A stretch of 64,000 nt of DNA from Oricola thermophila (lineage in GTDB: Bacteria > Pseudomonadota > Alphaproteobacteria > Rhizobiales > Rhizobiaceae): the NCBI RefSeq assembly GCF_013358405.1, contig NZ_CP054836.1, positions 1,550,001-1,614,000 of the forward strand. Reading direction: 5' to 3'. The position numbers were made by a program, and so were the translations under genes. The notes beneath the pieces are model-generated. The model made no database searches. It was not told the DNA's origin and saw nothing but the letters and a program-made list of their open reading frames with translations. The number at the start of each line of letters is the position of its first letter. Position 1 is the first letter of the stretch. Shown one piece after another: positions 1 through 8,751 of the stretch.

Positions 1-41
1 GTTTTTGCACACTTTTCCCCCAAGGACCCGCAAAAGCACAC

Positions 42-70
42 TTGACGCGGCGGCAAAATGGCCGTAAGTG
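42..70 (+). promoter_or_regulatory. Candidate sigma-70 promoter for rplM-rpsI
   Basis: A TTGACG element at 42-47 is followed after 17 bases by TAAGTG at 65-70, leaving a leader of about 120 bases before rplM. The -35 match is good and the -10 match is poor, so this is a tentative call. No ORF is supported in bases 1-195. Confidence 0.35.
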
Positions 71-195
71 ACCCCCAATCGCGCATGGATCCGTCCGGCG
101 CGGTTTGTTTTTGCCGGGGCAGCCCGGCAATCCAAGCAACAAGAAAAGCCCGTTCCGGCCCCGCCGGTCCGGGATGAAGCCAAAGGAAAACCCCA

Positions 196-660
196 ATGCG
201 GACATTCTCGCAGAAGCCCGCGGACGTGCAGAAGAAATGGGTGCTGATCGACGCCGAGGGTCTCGTCGTCGGCCGTCTCGCATCCATCGTCGCCATGCGT
301 CTGCGCGGCAAGCACAAGCCGACCTACACCCCGCACGTCGACGACGGCGACAACGTGATCGTCATCAACGCCGACAAGGTGGTGTTCACGGGCCGCAAGC
401 GCGCGAACAAGAAATACTACTGGCACACCGGCCATCCCGGCGGCATCAAGGAACGCACAGCGGCGCAGCTGCTGGAGGGCCGCTTCCCCGAGCGCGTCAT
501 CGAGAAGGCCGTCGAACGCATGATCCCGCGCGGCCCGCTCGGCCGTCGCCAGATGAAGAACCTGCGCGTCTATGCCGGCGCCGAACATCCGCACGAGGCC
601 CAGCAGCCGGAAGTGCTCGATGTCGCCGCGCTCAACGCCAAGAACAAGAAAGTGGCCTGA
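196..660 (+). CDS. rplM: 50S ribosomal protein L13
   Basis: Early-assembling protein of the large ribosomal subunit that binds 23S rRNA. The 154-residue product has the usual alphaproteobacterial length. It carries family signatures such as [15 protein letters not shown] near the N-terminus, [15 protein letters not shown] in the middle and [20 protein letters not shown] towards the C-terminus. The start follows an AAGGAAA ribosome-binding site. rpsI begins 5 bases after the stop, the conserved bacterial L13-S9 pair, so the two are almost certainly co-transcribed. Confidence 0.98.
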   Translation: MRTFSQKPADVQKKWVLIDAEGLVVGRLASIVAMRLRGKHKPTYTPHVDDGDNVIVINADKVVFTGRKRANKKYYWHTGHPGGIKERTAAQLLEGRFPERVIEKAVERMIPRGPLGRRQMKNLRVYAGAEHPHEAQQPEVLDVAALNAKNKKVA

Positions 661-665
661 CCATC

Positions 666-1151
666 ATGGCTGAATTGAACTCCCTCGAAGAACTCGGCGA
701 AGCCGCCGGCACCGCGCCGGCCGAAACGCAGGAAGCCCCGGTCCACGTCCAGAAGCTGGACGAGCACGGCCGCGCCTATGCCACCGGCAAGCGCAAGGAC
801 GCCGTCGCCCGCGTCTGGATCAAGCCCGGCACCGGCCGCATCACGGTCGGCGGCAAGGACTTCACCGAATATTTCGCGCGGCCCGTCCTGCAGATGATCC
901 TGCAGCAGCCGCTGGTGGCCGCCAACCGCAAGGGCCAGTACGACATCGTCGCCACCGTCACCGGCGGCGGCCTGTCCGGCCAGGCGGGCGCCGTGCGTCA
1001 CGGCATCTCCAAGGCTCTGACCTACTACGAGCCGGAACTGCGCGGCGTGCTCAAGAAGGGCGGCTTCCTGACCCGCGACAGCCGCGTGGTCGAGCGCAAG
1101 AAGTACGGCAAGGCCAAGGCCCGTCGCTCGTTCCAGTTCTCCAAGCGCTAG
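666..1151 (+). CDS. rpsI: 30S ribosomal protein S9
   Basis: Small-subunit ribosomal protein whose C-terminal tail reaches the P site. The 161-residue product has an acidic N-terminal extension (about residues 1-38), common in Rhizobiales, then the S9 core starting near [14 protein letters not shown]. It ends in the conserved basic tail [17 protein letters not shown]. The ATG at 666 is chosen because the frame remains open upstream through rplM without ribosomal-protein sequence. It forms a two-gene operon with rplM and is followed by a strong terminator. Confidence 0.98.
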   Translation: MAELNSLEELGEAAGTAPAETQEAPVHVQKLDEHGRAYATGKRKDAVARVWIKPGTGRITVGGKDFTEYFARPVLQMILQQPLVAANRKGQYDIVATVTGGGLSGQAGAVRHGISKALTYYEPELRGVLKKGGFLTRDSRVVERKKYGKAKARRSFQFSKR

Positions 1152-1176
1152 GGCGCCCGGAACACGGACACTTCGA

Positions 1177-1204
1177 AAGCGGGGCCATCGAGCCCCGCTT
1201 TTTT
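1177..1204 (+). terminator. Rho-independent terminator after rpsI
   Basis: A 9-bp stem, AAGCGGGGC (1177-1185) pairing with GCCCCGCTT (1192-1200), with a six-base loop, is followed by a run of T. It lies 25 bases after the rpsI stop and separates the ribosomal operon from speB. Confidence 0.9.
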
Positions 1205-1262
1205 GTTGCACGGCGCCGGCGCGACGATACAACAGCCCCGCAGCGACGCGAGGAACGACACC

Positions 1263-2216
1263 ATGCCGACCAAGTCCATCGACCACGCCTTCACCGCGAA
1301 GGGCCTGACCGGGGCCGCCACCGACCCGACATATGCGGGCGCGCTCTCCTTCATGCGCCGCAAGTACACGAAGAACCTGAAGGGCGCCGACGCGGTCGTC
1401 TGGGGCATACCCTTCGACGCCGCCGTCTCCAACCGGCCGGGCGCGCGCTTCGGCCCGCAGGCGATCCGCCGCGCCTCCGCCATCATGGACAACGACCCGC
1501 AATATCCGTTCGCGCGCGACCTGTTCGCCGAGATGGCGGTGATCGACTATGGCGACTGCCTGCTCGACTACGGCAACCACCAGAAGACGCCCGCCACCAT
1601 CGAGCGCGAGGCGGCGAAGATCCTGAAATCGGGCGCCTTCCTGGTGTCGCTGGGCGGCGACCACTATGTCACCTGGCCGCTGCTCAAGGCCCATGCCGCC
1701 AGGCACGGCAAGCTGGCGCTGGTCCAGTTCGACGCCCACCAGGACACCTGGTACGACGACGGCAAGCGCATCGACCACGGCTCCTTCGTCGGCCGCGCGG
1801 TGCGTGACGGCGTCATCGACCCGGCGCATTCCATCCAGGTCGGCATCCGCACCCACGCGCCGGAGGATTGCGGCATCGCCATGCTCTACGGCGAGCAGGT
1901 CGAGGAGATGCGGGCGGCGGAAATCGTCGAGGCCATAAAGGCCCGCGTCGGCTCCATGGCCTGCTACATCACCTTCGACATCGACTGCCTCGACCCGGCC
2001 TATGCGCCCGGCACCGGCACGCCGGTCGCCGGCGGCCCGTCATCGGCGAAGATGCTCTCCGTCCTGCGGCAGCTCGGCGATCTCGATATCCGCGGCGCCG
2101 ACATCGTCGAGGTCGCGCCGGCCTACGACCATGCCGACATCACCGCCATTGCCGGCGCGGCGGTCGCGCAGCACTATCTGGGCCTGCTGGCCGAGAAGCG
2201 TGCGCGCAGCCGATGA
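1263..2216 (+). CDS. speB: Agmatinase
   Basis: Ureohydrolase that splits agmatine into putrescine and urea with a binuclear manganese centre. The 317-residue protein shows the metal-binding motifs in order: SLGGDHYVTWPLL, QFDAHQDTW and TFDIDCLDPAYAPGTGTPVAGG. The last closely resembles the Escherichia coli SpeB motif, which favours agmatinase over other guanidino hydrolases. The ATG at 1263 is chosen because GAGGA lies just upstream; a longer frame back to 1203 begins in the rpsI terminator. argC follows after 59 bases on the same strand. Confidence 0.9.
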   Translation: MPTKSIDHAFTAKGLTGAATDPTYAGALSFMRRKYTKNLKGADAVVWGIPFDAAVSNRPGARFGPQAIRRASAIMDNDPQYPFARDLFAEMAVIDYGDCLLDYGNHQKTPATIEREAAKILKSGAFLVSLGGDHYVTWPLLKAHAARHGKLALVQFDAHQDTWYDDGKRIDHGSFVGRAVRDGVIDPAHSIQVGIRTHAPEDCGIAMLYGEQVEEMRAAEIVEAIKARVGSMACYITFDIDCLDPAYAPGTGTPVAGGPSSAKMLSVLRQLGDLDIRGADIVEVAPAYDHADITAIAGAAVAQHYLGLLAEKRARSR

Positions 2217-2275
2217 GGCCGCGCTGACAAAATGATTCCGCTTTCCGGCACAACCCATTGAGACGAAACGACAAG

Positions 2276-3202
2276 ATGAAACCGAAAATCTATATCGACG
2301 GCGAACACGGAACCACCGGCCTGCAGATCCGCCAGCGGCTCGCCGGGCGCGACGACATCGAGCTGCTCTCGATCCCCGAGGCCGAGCGGCGCAACCAGTC
2401 GATGCGGCAGGAGCTGCTGCGCGAGGCCGATTTCGCGATCCTGTGCCTGCCCGACGACGCCAGCCGCGAATCCGTTGCCATGATCGGCGACGCCGGCACC
2501 CGCGTCATCGACGCCTCCACCGCCTTCCGCACCGCCGAGGGCTGGACCTACGGCATGGCCGAGCTGGACCGCGAACAGGCCGGCAGGATCGCCACCGCGC
2601 AGTTCGTCGCCAATCCGGGCTGCTGGCCGCAGGGGCCCATCGCCACGCTGCGCCCGCTGGTCAATGCCGGGCTGGTCCCGGCGGATTTCCCCGTCACCTT
2701 CACCGGCATCACCGGCTATTCCGGCGGCGGCAAGGCGATGATCGCCGACTACGAGGCGATGGGCGAGGATGCGCCGGAATACCTGCCCTACGGGCTGACC
2801 CTGTCGCACAAGCACCTGCCGGAACTGAGGAAATATGCCGGCCTTGCCCGCGACCCGCTGATGGTCCCGGTGGTCGGCGACTTCGCCCAGGGCATGGTCA
2901 CCATGGTGCCGCTGCAACTCGGCCTGCTCGACACGGTGCCGACCGGCAAGCAGCTCCACGAGGCGATCGCCGACCACTATGCGGCGCTGGACCACTGCGT
3001 CATCGAGGTCGCACCCTACGAAAAGCTGGAGCGCGTGCCCGAACTGCAGCCCGAGGCGCTCAACGGCACGGACGGCATGAAGCTTTACGTTTTCGCCAAT
3101 GACGACCGCGCCCAGGCCGTCCTCATCGCCGTCTACGACAATCTCGGCAAGGGCGCGTCCGGCGCGGCGGTGCAGAACCTGGACATCATGCTGGGGGCCT
3201 AG
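2276..3202 (+). CDS. argC: N-acetyl-gamma-glutamyl-phosphate reductase, short type
   Basis: NADPH-dependent reductase of arginine biosynthesis that converts N-acetyl-glutamyl phosphate to the semialdehyde. At 308 residues it belongs to the short (type 2) class typical of Rhizobiales. The N-terminus has the dinucleotide-binding region (YIDGEHGTTGLQIRQRL), and the catalytic cysteine sits in NPGCWPQGP. The ATG at 2276 is preferred over the in-frame TTG at 2258, since GAGACGAA lies ahead of it. speB upstream places two steps of arginine/polyamine metabolism side by side. Confidence 0.93.
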   Translation: MKPKIYIDGEHGTTGLQIRQRLAGRDDIELLSIPEAERRNQSMRQELLREADFAILCLPDDASRESVAMIGDAGTRVIDASTAFRTAEGWTYGMAELDREQAGRIATAQFVANPGCWPQGPIATLRPLVNAGLVPADFPVTFTGITGYSGGGKAMIADYEAMGEDAPEYLPYGLTLSHKHLPELRKYAGLARDPLMVPVVGDFAQGMVTMVPLQLGLLDTVPTGKQLHEAIADHYAALDHCVIEVAPYEKLERVPELQPEALNGTDGMKLYVFANDDRAQAVLIAVYDNLGKGASGAAVQNLDIMLGA

Positions 3203-3212
3203 CGCCCCCGCC

Positions 3213-3620
3213 TCACCCGTCCTTGCGGCGGATGGTGCCTTCCAGCTTCGTGGCGGCGGCGACGGTGTTGTAGATGGTGCCGTACTTGCGCACGTTCTTG
3301 TGCATCAGCTCCAGCCGCCGGTCGTCCTCGTCGGTGTCGATGATCAGCTCGTAGGTGATCTCGGCCATGAAGGGCGGCGAGTCCTGGCGCTTGCCCTTGA
3401 GCCGTACCTCGACGCCGCGATATTCGAACCTGTTGACCGGCGCGATGCGCTCGATCCCCTTGATCATGCAGGCCGAGAGCGCGGCGAGAAGAAGCTCCGC
3501 CGGGTTGAACGCATCGGCCCGGCCGTCGACGCCGGTGTCGAGCACGATCTCCGCGTCCTTGGTCCTCGCAACGCTGCCGCGCGCGTCGACGCGGCTGGTT
3601 TCGACGGAATATTCGAGCAT
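3213..3620 (-). CDS. OsmC family protein lacking the second cysteine
   Basis: OsmC/Ohr-fold protein of 135 residues. Most family members are thiol peroxidases. The first family cysteine is present in the helix (LSACMIKGIERIAP). The region where the second reactive cysteine normally lies reads KYGTIYNTVA and has no cysteine, so classical two-cysteine peroxidase chemistry is unlikely. The gene converges on argC with a 10-base gap. The family assignment is firm; the biochemical role is unknown. Confidence 0.85.
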   Translation of the reverse strand: MLEYSVETSRVDARGSVARTKDAEIVLDTGVDGRADAFNPAELLLAALSACMIKGIERIAPVNRFEYRGVEVRLKGKRQDSPPFMAEITYELIIDTDEDDRRLELMHKNVRKYGTIYNTVAAATKLEGTIRRKDG

Positions 3621-3806
3621 GGGTGAGCCTTTCCGCTTGTTTCGCCGTGCCGGTTATGCGGGCATCAGGGGCGGATGGCGTTGACCGGGGTCAAGGGTGA
3701 AGGGGATGTGGGAGGAGATAATTGCAGAGCTGGTGTCGTTCTTCAGCTATCTGAAACCAGTACCGATATATCCTTCCGCCACAATTAGAGATAGCTACTT
3801 TTCACC

Positions 3807-4616
3807 ATGGGAAAACACCTTACAAAGCTACGGAAGCGCACTGAAGCTAAACGGCGCCTTGAGGCTATTGCCTCGCGCCGAGATCTCACACTCATCATTC
3901 ATTATTCATGTGAATCATTTTACGATATAAAAGATGGTCGCACACCTCGGATTACGTCGATTGCGATACGTAATTTCGACACCGGACAAACGCAGTCATT
4001 CTCGATACACAAATCCGCTGAACAAGAACATGTACCTATTTCTGACATTGCAGATAACTACGACAGGCTTGAGAGGGTCATGCTTGATGAGTTCTTTACA
4101 TATCTGAAGACCGTCAACGCCTATACGTTTGTTCATTGGAATATGAGAGACATTAACTATGGGTTTCAGGCCATTGAGCACCGCTATAAGGTTTTGGGCG
4201 GAACACCTGTGATTATTGATGACAACAGAAAGTTCGATTTAGCTCGAGCGTTAATCGCGATATTTGGAGTTGGATATGCGCCCCATGGAAAATTCGGCCG
4301 AATGCACAGCCTTATGGAGATCAATTCGATAACCGCCAAGGATGCACTTACCGGCGCTGAGGAGGCCGAGGCATTTGAGAAAGGAGAGTTTGTGAGACTT
4401 CATCAATCGACGCTGCGTAAGGTCGATTTGATCGCAAATCTTTTAGATCGCACCTTGGATGGTTCATTGAAGACTTCTGCTACTTGGTGGGAGAAACACG
4501 GCATTCACCCCGCTACGATTCTAGAGTTTCTAGACGAACATTGGATTTGGCGTCTAGTTTTGGCTTTGAGCGCAATAATCGGCATAATAGCGGGGATTGC
4601 CACATTAGTTTATTAG
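3807..4616 (+). CDS. AT-rich orphan: degenerate exonuclease-like domain with C-terminal membrane anchor
   Basis: I do not recognise this gene by name. The 269-residue product has a basic N-terminus (residues 1-25). A region then resembles a DEDD exonuclease/RNase H fold: a beta strand ending in SCES (30-38), FVHWNMRDINYGF (108-120) like ExoII, and STLRKVDLIANLL (201-213) like ExoIII. The first DxE aspartate is replaced by serine (S-C-E at 34-36), so activity may be lost. Residues 246-267 form a hydrophobic helix at the very C-terminus, suggesting a tail anchor. Base composition is clearly more AT-rich than its neighbours and no good ribosome-binding site precedes the ATG. These are signs of horizontal acquisition. 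Confidence 0.6.
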   Translation: MGKHLTKLRKRTEAKRRLEAIASRRDLTLIIHYSCESFYDIKDGRTPRITSIAIRNFDTGQTQSFSIHKSAEQEHVPISDIADNYDRLERVMLDEFFTYLKTVNAYTFVHWNMRDINYGFQAIEHRYKVLGGTPVIIDDNRKFDLARALIAIFGVGYAPHGKFGRMHSLMEINSITAKDALTGAEEAEAFEKGEFVRLHQSTLRKVDLIANLLDRTLDGSLKTSATWWEKHGIHPATILEFLDEHWIWRLVLALSAIIGIIAGIATLVY

Positions 4617-4681
4617 CCGGTGCGTCCAACCCGTTACGATCGCCATTTGCGACAATATCGGGATCCTCGATACCCACACTC

Positions 4682-4709
4682 TTTCGATTGCTTCCTTTCG
4701 ATTGCTTCG
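4682..4709. repeat. 14-bp tandem duplication
   Basis: TTTCGATTGCTTCC at 4682-4695 is followed directly by TTTCGATTGCTTCG at 4696-4709. It lies in the 288-base gap after the AT-rich orphan. I see no gene in this gap; its right part (about 4770-4875) is strongly pyrimidine-biased on the plus strand. Confidence 0.85.
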
Positions 4710-4871
4710 GATGCTAGCAGCATACTGCGGGGATAATTACCTGCCTATAGCCGCCATACTCTCCATCTTGTACTGCCCCCTCACCCGCCGCACATCGCAT
4801 CCCACCTCCTCCTCTCTAAATCCCCCACCCAAAACTTTTCCACCTTCCATCCACCTCCCCTATCCTGTTCC

Positions 4872-4891
4872 CCGCCCGCGAAACCGGGCGG
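4872..4891 (+). promoter_or_regulatory. Leader hairpin next to the ribosome-binding site
   Basis: CCGCCCG (4872-4878) pairs with CGGGCGG (4885-4891) around a six-base loop, directly before AAAGGAGG at 4893-4899. The paralogous gene at 40959-41987 has a hairpin in the same place, so the arrangement may be meaningful for translation control. Confidence 0.5.
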
Positions 4892-4904
4892 AAAGGAGGC
4901 AGGC

Positions 4905-5879
4905 ATGGCGTTCGACTGGGAACGGGCGGTGGAAAGGAACCTGGACGATCTGTTGCGGATCGTCGCGCGGCTGTTCTTCATGGCCGGGATCAGGACGGGC
5001 CGCTCGCTGGTCTTCCTGCCGCGCGGGCTGCGCCTGCGCATCCTCGCCATGCTGCGCCCCGCCGAGTTCGCCGCCCGCCGCCTGGTCGCCATGGCCGCCT
5101 GCAAGCTGGTGACGGTCGTCACGCGCAGGGCGGAAGCGCGCGGCAAGCAGCCCCCGGCCGTACGCGGCACCGATCCCGAAGGCGACGAGGCCGCCCCCTC
5201 CCCCGTCATCCCCGGGCCTGATCCGAGGACCGAGGATGACCCGAGCGCCCATTCCGTGAATCCCGCGCCCGTTCCGAAGCCGAAGAACTGCGCGCACACG
5301 GTCGTCCTCCGCGACGAATGCCCGGACGGGCATCCGGGCGCGGCGCCGGCAGGCGCGCCGGAACCGCGGCCGGACATGGAACCCTCCGACGCCGAGCTGC
5401 TCGACCTCTTCCGCGACCGGCCGTGTTTCGCGCTGTTCGACCCGTGGAAGCGTTACGCCCCCTTCCTGTTCGACGTGACCGGGCTGGACGGCCCCTTCGG
5501 CCATGTCTTCCTCGAATACGACGAGGACGGCGACGACTGGCCCGAACCGGACACCGACCCCGACGAGCTGGTGGATGCCCGCGGACTGTCGCGCCGCATC
5601 CGCGCGCTGGCACTGGCGCTGGACGATCTCGACGGCCAGGCCGCCCGCCTCGCTCGCTGGAAGGCGCGCTTCGAGCGAGCCATCGAGCGCATGCAACTGG
5701 CGGATGCCGGAAAGCTCGGCGGCGTGACGCCGGATGCAGTGCGGAGACCGTCGCCGTGGCGCTTCCGCCCCTTCCGCCCCGGCCTGCCGCCGGGCTGGCG
5801 AAGGCGCCCGCGAACCGAGGCCGAGGAAATCCTCAAGGAATGCCACACCCTGGCCCTCGACGCCTGGAACACGTCATGA
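4905..5879 (+). CDS. Hypothetical protein, paralogue A of the FDW family
   Basis: Function unknown. The 324-residue protein is paralogous to the one at 40959-41987. Shared blocks are FDWERAVERNLDDLLRI at the N-terminus, an LPRGLRLR...RRLVAMAA helix near residues 40-65, a central FDPWKRY block, a charged helix (about 215-265), and a C-terminal RPGLPPGWRRRPR followed by EILKECHTLALDAW. The middle (about 70-150) is low-complexity, rich in Pro and Asp, and contains an in-frame palindromic repeat. No signal peptide or obvious catalytic motif is visible. The start follows AAAGGAGGCAGGC. Likely cytosolic or peripheral; this is inference. Confidence 0.75.
   Translation: MAFDWERAVERNLDDLLRIVARLFFMAGIRTGRSLVFLPRGLRLRILAMLRPAEFAARRLVAMAACKLVTVVTRRAEARGKQPPAVRGTDPEGDEAAPSPVIPGPDPRTEDDPSAHSVNPAPVPKPKNCAHTVVLRDECPDGHPGAAPAGAPEPRPDMEPSDAELLDLFRDRPCFALFDPWKRYAPFLFDVTGLDGPFGHVFLEYDEDGDDWPEPDTDPDELVDARGLSRRIRALALALDDLDGQAARLARWKARFERAIERMQLADAGKLGGVTPDAVRRPSPWRFRPFRPGLPPGWRRRPRTEAEEILKECHTLALDAWNTS
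5205..5240. repeat. Palindromic element within coding sequence of paralogue A
   Basis: GTCATCC at 5205-5211 is inverted as GGATGAC at 5234-5240, enclosing CCCGGGCCTGATCCGAGG. This resembles the widespread alphaproteobacterial intergenic palindromes of the CATCCCCGGG type. It is read in frame as about residues 101-112 (PVIPGPDPRTEDDP) of the hypothetical protein. Confidence 0.6.
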
Positions 5880-5940
5880 GCGGCGGAAGACAATTCGCGC
5901 CCGAGAAACCGGCTTCGGAGACGAGGCGCGGCAGCAGCGG

Positions 5941-6176
5941 CGCGCGCCTATCTCCCCCCTTGCGGGGGAGAAAGCCTTTTCCTGCATTTGCGAGGGCAAG
6001 GCCCGAGCAAGTGCTTGGAAAAGGCAAGAGAGGGGCTCGCGATGTTTCACACGGGCGCGGAGGCAGCGGCCGACCACCCCCTCTCCGGTCCTGCGGACCA
6101 CCTCTATCCCGCAAGGCAGGGGAGAGGAAGCGACGGCAATTCCGCGCGCGCCTATCTCTCCCGCAAGGGAAGAGAG
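5941..6176. repeat. Cluster of GC-rich palindromic (REP-like) repeats
   Basis: The gap at 5880-6185 holds no supported gene. It contains a CTCCCCC/CGGGGGAG palindrome at 5952-5970, a larger inverted repeat bounded by CCCCTCTCC (6077-6085) and GGGGAGAGG (6119-6127), and a third palindrome at 6155-6175. All are built around GCAA or TTGC loops. The 14-mer CGCGCGCCTATCTC occurs twice (5941-5954 and 6145-6158). These look like members of a dispersed repeat family between a plus-strand and a minus-strand gene. Confidence 0.7.
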
Positions 6177-6185
6177 GCCCCTTCC

Positions 6186-7322
6186 TCAGTCCCGCACGCC
6201 CACCATTTCCAGCCGGTGCGGCGTGCCGTCGGAGAGCGGCAGCGGGCCCTTCAGGCCGCGCCAGTGGGCGACGGCGAAGCCAAGCACCACCAGCGCCATC
6301 GCCTGGTGCAGCAGCGCCCAGCCCATCGGCACGTAGGTCAGCAGGGTGACGATGCCGAGCACCGCCTGCATGGTGACGAGGACGAGGAGCAGGACCGCGC
6401 GGCGGGCATGGGTCGATCCCGGCGCCCAGCGCCAGGCGGCCACGGCATGGGCCAGCGCCGCCAGCCAGACGACATAGGCGAAGGTGCGGTGGACGAACTG
6501 GACCACGGCCGGGGTGTCGAGGACGTTGCGCCAGCCGAGCGCGGCGTCCCACTGCGAGGCCGGGAAGAAGCCGTTGTCCATGGTCGGCCACTCGTTGAAG
6601 ACGAGACCGGCATCGAGGCCGGCGACCAGCGCGCCGAGATAGATCTGGACGAAGACCAGCAGCACCAGCAGCCCGGCGACCCGGTCCGAGCGCGCGGTCG
6701 GCTTCAGGTCGGCGCCGTGCGGGGCGATGCCGCGCGCCACCCACATGCAGGCGGCGAAGATGAAGCTCGCCATCATCAGGTGGACGGCCAACCGGTAGTG
6801 GCTGACATCGACGCGCTCGGTCAGGCCCGACGAGACCATCCACCAGCCGATGAAGCCCTGCAGCCCGCCCAGCGCGAGGATGCCGGTCAGCGGCAGCTTC
6901 AGGCGGGGGTCGAGCCGGCCGGTCGCCCAGAAGAAGGCGAGCGGCAGGGCGAAGACGAGGCCGACGCCGCGCGCCAGCAGCCGGTGGGCCCATTCCCACC
7001 AGAAGATCGCCTTGAACTCGGCGAGGCTCATGCCCTTGTTGACCAGCTCGTATTCCGGGATCTGCCGGTACTTGGCGAATTCCTCCTGCCACTGCTCTTC
7101 CCCGATCGGCGGGATGACGCCGTGGATCGGCTTCCACTCGGTGATGGAGAGGCCGGAATCGGTCAGCCGCGTCGCGCCGCCGACGATGACGAGCGCGATC
7201 AGCACGGCCAGCATCACGTAGAGCCAGCCGCGCACCTGGGCGCGGTGGCGAAGCTCGGTCTCGAGCGCGGCAGGCGGTTTGGGGTGGCCGGTGGCGGCCG
7301 CATCGGTAGAGGTCATGGTCAT
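6186..7322 (-). CDS. ctaA: Heme A synthase (COX15/CtaA)
   Basis: Inner-membrane monooxygenase that oxidises the C8 methyl of heme O to give heme A for cytochrome aa3 oxidase. The 378-residue protein has eight predicted membrane segments and family motifs [45 protein letters not shown] and [10 protein letters not shown], which include the heme-ligand histidines. It belongs to the type without the N-terminal Cys pair, as usual in alphaproteobacteria. Two nearby ATGs (7322 and 7316) are possible. DUF2842 lies divergently 128 bases away, a common rhizobial arrangement. Confidence 0.93.
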   Translation of the reverse strand: MTMTSTDAAATGHPKPPAALETELRHRAQVRGWLYVMLAVLIALVIVGGATRLTDSGLSITEWKPIHGVIPPIGEEQWQEEFAKYRQIPEYELVNKGMSLAEFKAIFWWEWAHRLLARGVGLVFALPLAFFWATGRLDPRLKLPLTGILALGGLQGFIGWWMVSSGLTERVDVSHYRLAVHLMMASFIFAACMWVARGIAPHGADLKPTARSDRVAGLLVLLVFVQIYLGALVAGLDAGLVFNEWPTMDNGFFPASQWDAALGWRNVLDTPAVVQFVHRTFAYVVWLAALAHAVAAWRWAPGSTHARRAVLLLVLVTMQAVLGIVTLLTYVPMGWALLHQAMALVVLGFAVAHWRGLKGPLPLSDGTPHRLEMVGVRD

Positions 7323-7450
7323 GTCGGAAAGCCTGTTTGGCGGTGACATAGCGCCCGGCGGCGCGGCTGTGAAGCGGCCTCTTGCCGCACGCGCGGGATT
7401 GGCTTTGGCGGGCGGGATGCTAAATAGCCCCGGAAACAGGAATTCGACCC

Positions 7451-7675
7451 ATGCCCCAAAGGCTCAAACGATTCATCGGAATGCTGCTGCTGCTGGCGCT
7501 GGTGATTCTCTACGCGCTGGTCGCGACAACCATCGCCACCTACCGGCTGGCCGAAAGCCCGTGGTACGTCCACCTCGCCTTCTTCGCGCTGTCCGGCCTG
7601 GTGTGGGTGCTGCCCGCCATGGGAATCATAAGCTGGATGGAGCGCAAGCCGAAGGGCGGCGGCGCTACACGGTGA
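7451..7675 (+). CDS. DUF2842 small membrane protein
   Basis: Small inner-membrane protein of 74 residues with two hydrophobic helices (about residues 9-30 and 40-62) and a basic C-terminal tail ([12 protein letters not shown]). It matches the alphaproteobacterial DUF2842 family often found beside ctaA; its function is not known. AGGAA precedes the ATG. The last 11 bases overlap the convergent deacetylase gene. Confidence 0.8.
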   Translation: MPQRLKRFIGMLLLLALVILYALVATTIATYRLAESPWYVHLAFFALSGLVWVLPAMGIISWMERKPKGGGATR

Positions 7676-8720
7676 TGAACCTGCGGCCGAGATTGGCCGC
7701 CGGGACGGTGATGCCGGTCAGCATGGTCTCGACATAGGCCACGCGCTGGTAGTTGCCGTTGACCGAGATGCGCGGCAGCGCATGCATGTGGCGGGCATGG
7801 GCCGGCATCAGCATTCCGTGGCGGGTCGTCACGGCGGTGTCGAAACCGGCCGCGCGGGCGATCTCCGCCTCCCGGGCACCGGCCGCCCTCGGCCCGCCAT
7901 AGGGATAGGCCAGGTGGCGGGGCCGGGTGCCGAGCCGTTCGGCCAGCACGTCGCGTGAGCGGACGATCTCCCGCTCGGCGCGCTCGCGGTCGAGCCGGCG
8001 GAGCTGGTAGTGGCCCATCGTGTGGGCGCCGATATCGCCCAGCGGCTCGGCCTGGATGCGCTGCAGCTCGTGCCAGGCCATCAGCCCGTTGCGCCGGTGG
8101 GCATCGCGGTCGATGCCGTATTCCTCGCAGAGCTGCCGGGTCAGCGCGCGCTGCGCGTCCTCATCGATTTCGGTCAGAGCGTGCTTCATCAGCGCCGCAT
8201 AGGCCCGGTGCTTTTCCGCGACCGTCCGGCAGGAAAGAACCCTGCGCCCCTCCGCCGTGTCGAAGGCGACCTCGTCGTTTTCCTCGACGATCCGTTCCAG
8301 CAGTTCCCACCACAGATCCGCATCGCCATCCGTCAGGCCGGGGCTTACATAGATGGTGAACGGCACCTCGTGCGCGCGGAACACCGGCGCGGCATGGACC
8401 AGGTTGTCGCGGCAGCCATCGTCCAGGGTCACGGACAGGAAGAACTCGTCCGTGTGCCCCGCCCTCAACCGCTCGGCGACCTCGTCCATGGAGACGAAGC
8501 GCGCGCCGCCGCGCTTCAGCGAATCGAGCAGCTCGTCGAGGAACTCCGGCTCGACATGCAACAGCCGGTTGAGGCCGGCGCCCCCCTCGTTCGGGCGCAC
8601 GTGATGCAGCATCAGCACCGCGCCCATGCCTTTCAGCAACGGACTCAGCGCCGCGGCGAGCCCGCTGTAGCGGGCGCCGTTCATGTACGCCTTTCGCATA
8701 AAGGTTTTGATAACCGACAT
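7665..8720 (-). CDS. NodB-type polysaccharide deacetylase (HfsH-like)
   Basis: Carbohydrate esterase 4 family enzyme, 351 residues, expected to remove acetyl groups from N-acetylhexosamine in a polysaccharide. Visible motifs are SVTLDDGCRDN (catalytic and metal-binding Asp pair), GAHTMGH (metal-binding His pair) and LAYPYGGPR. The N-terminus has one hydrophobic stretch (about 15-35) with no clear cleavage site. The ATG at 8720 is chosen; the longer frame would run into the divergent neighbour. Being next to exporter and chain-length genes, it probably modifies the polysaccharide of this locus, as HfsH does for Caulobacter holdfast. Confidence 0.85.
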   Translation of the reverse strand: MSVIKTFMRKAYMNGARYSGLAAALSPLLKGMGAVLMLHHVRPNEGGAGLNRLLHVEPEFLDELLDSLKRGGARFVSMDEVAERLRAGHTDEFFLSVTLDDGCRDNLVHAAPVFRAHEVPFTIYVSPGLTDGDADLWWELLERIVEENDEVAFDTAEGRRVLSCRTVAEKHRAYAALMKHALTEIDEDAQRALTRQLCEEYGIDRDAHRRNGLMAWHELQRIQAEPLGDIGAHTMGHYQLRRLDRERAEREIVRSRDVLAERLGTRPRHLAYPYGGPRAAGAREAEIARAAGFDTAVTTRHGMLMPAHARHMHALPRISVNGNYQRVAYVETMLTGITVPAANLGRRFITV

Positions 8721-8751
8721 AAAAAGTCCGGTCCGATTCTGTCGCCCGCCG

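Noticed and set aside
570..1856. Minus-strand frame of 428 codons over rpsI and speB
   Set aside because: Antisense to two certain genes and without recognisable motifs.
4702..5112. Plus-strand frame overlapping the start of paralogue A
   Set aside because: Composition of the translation changes abruptly and the real gene has a good ribosome-binding site and a paralogue in another frame.
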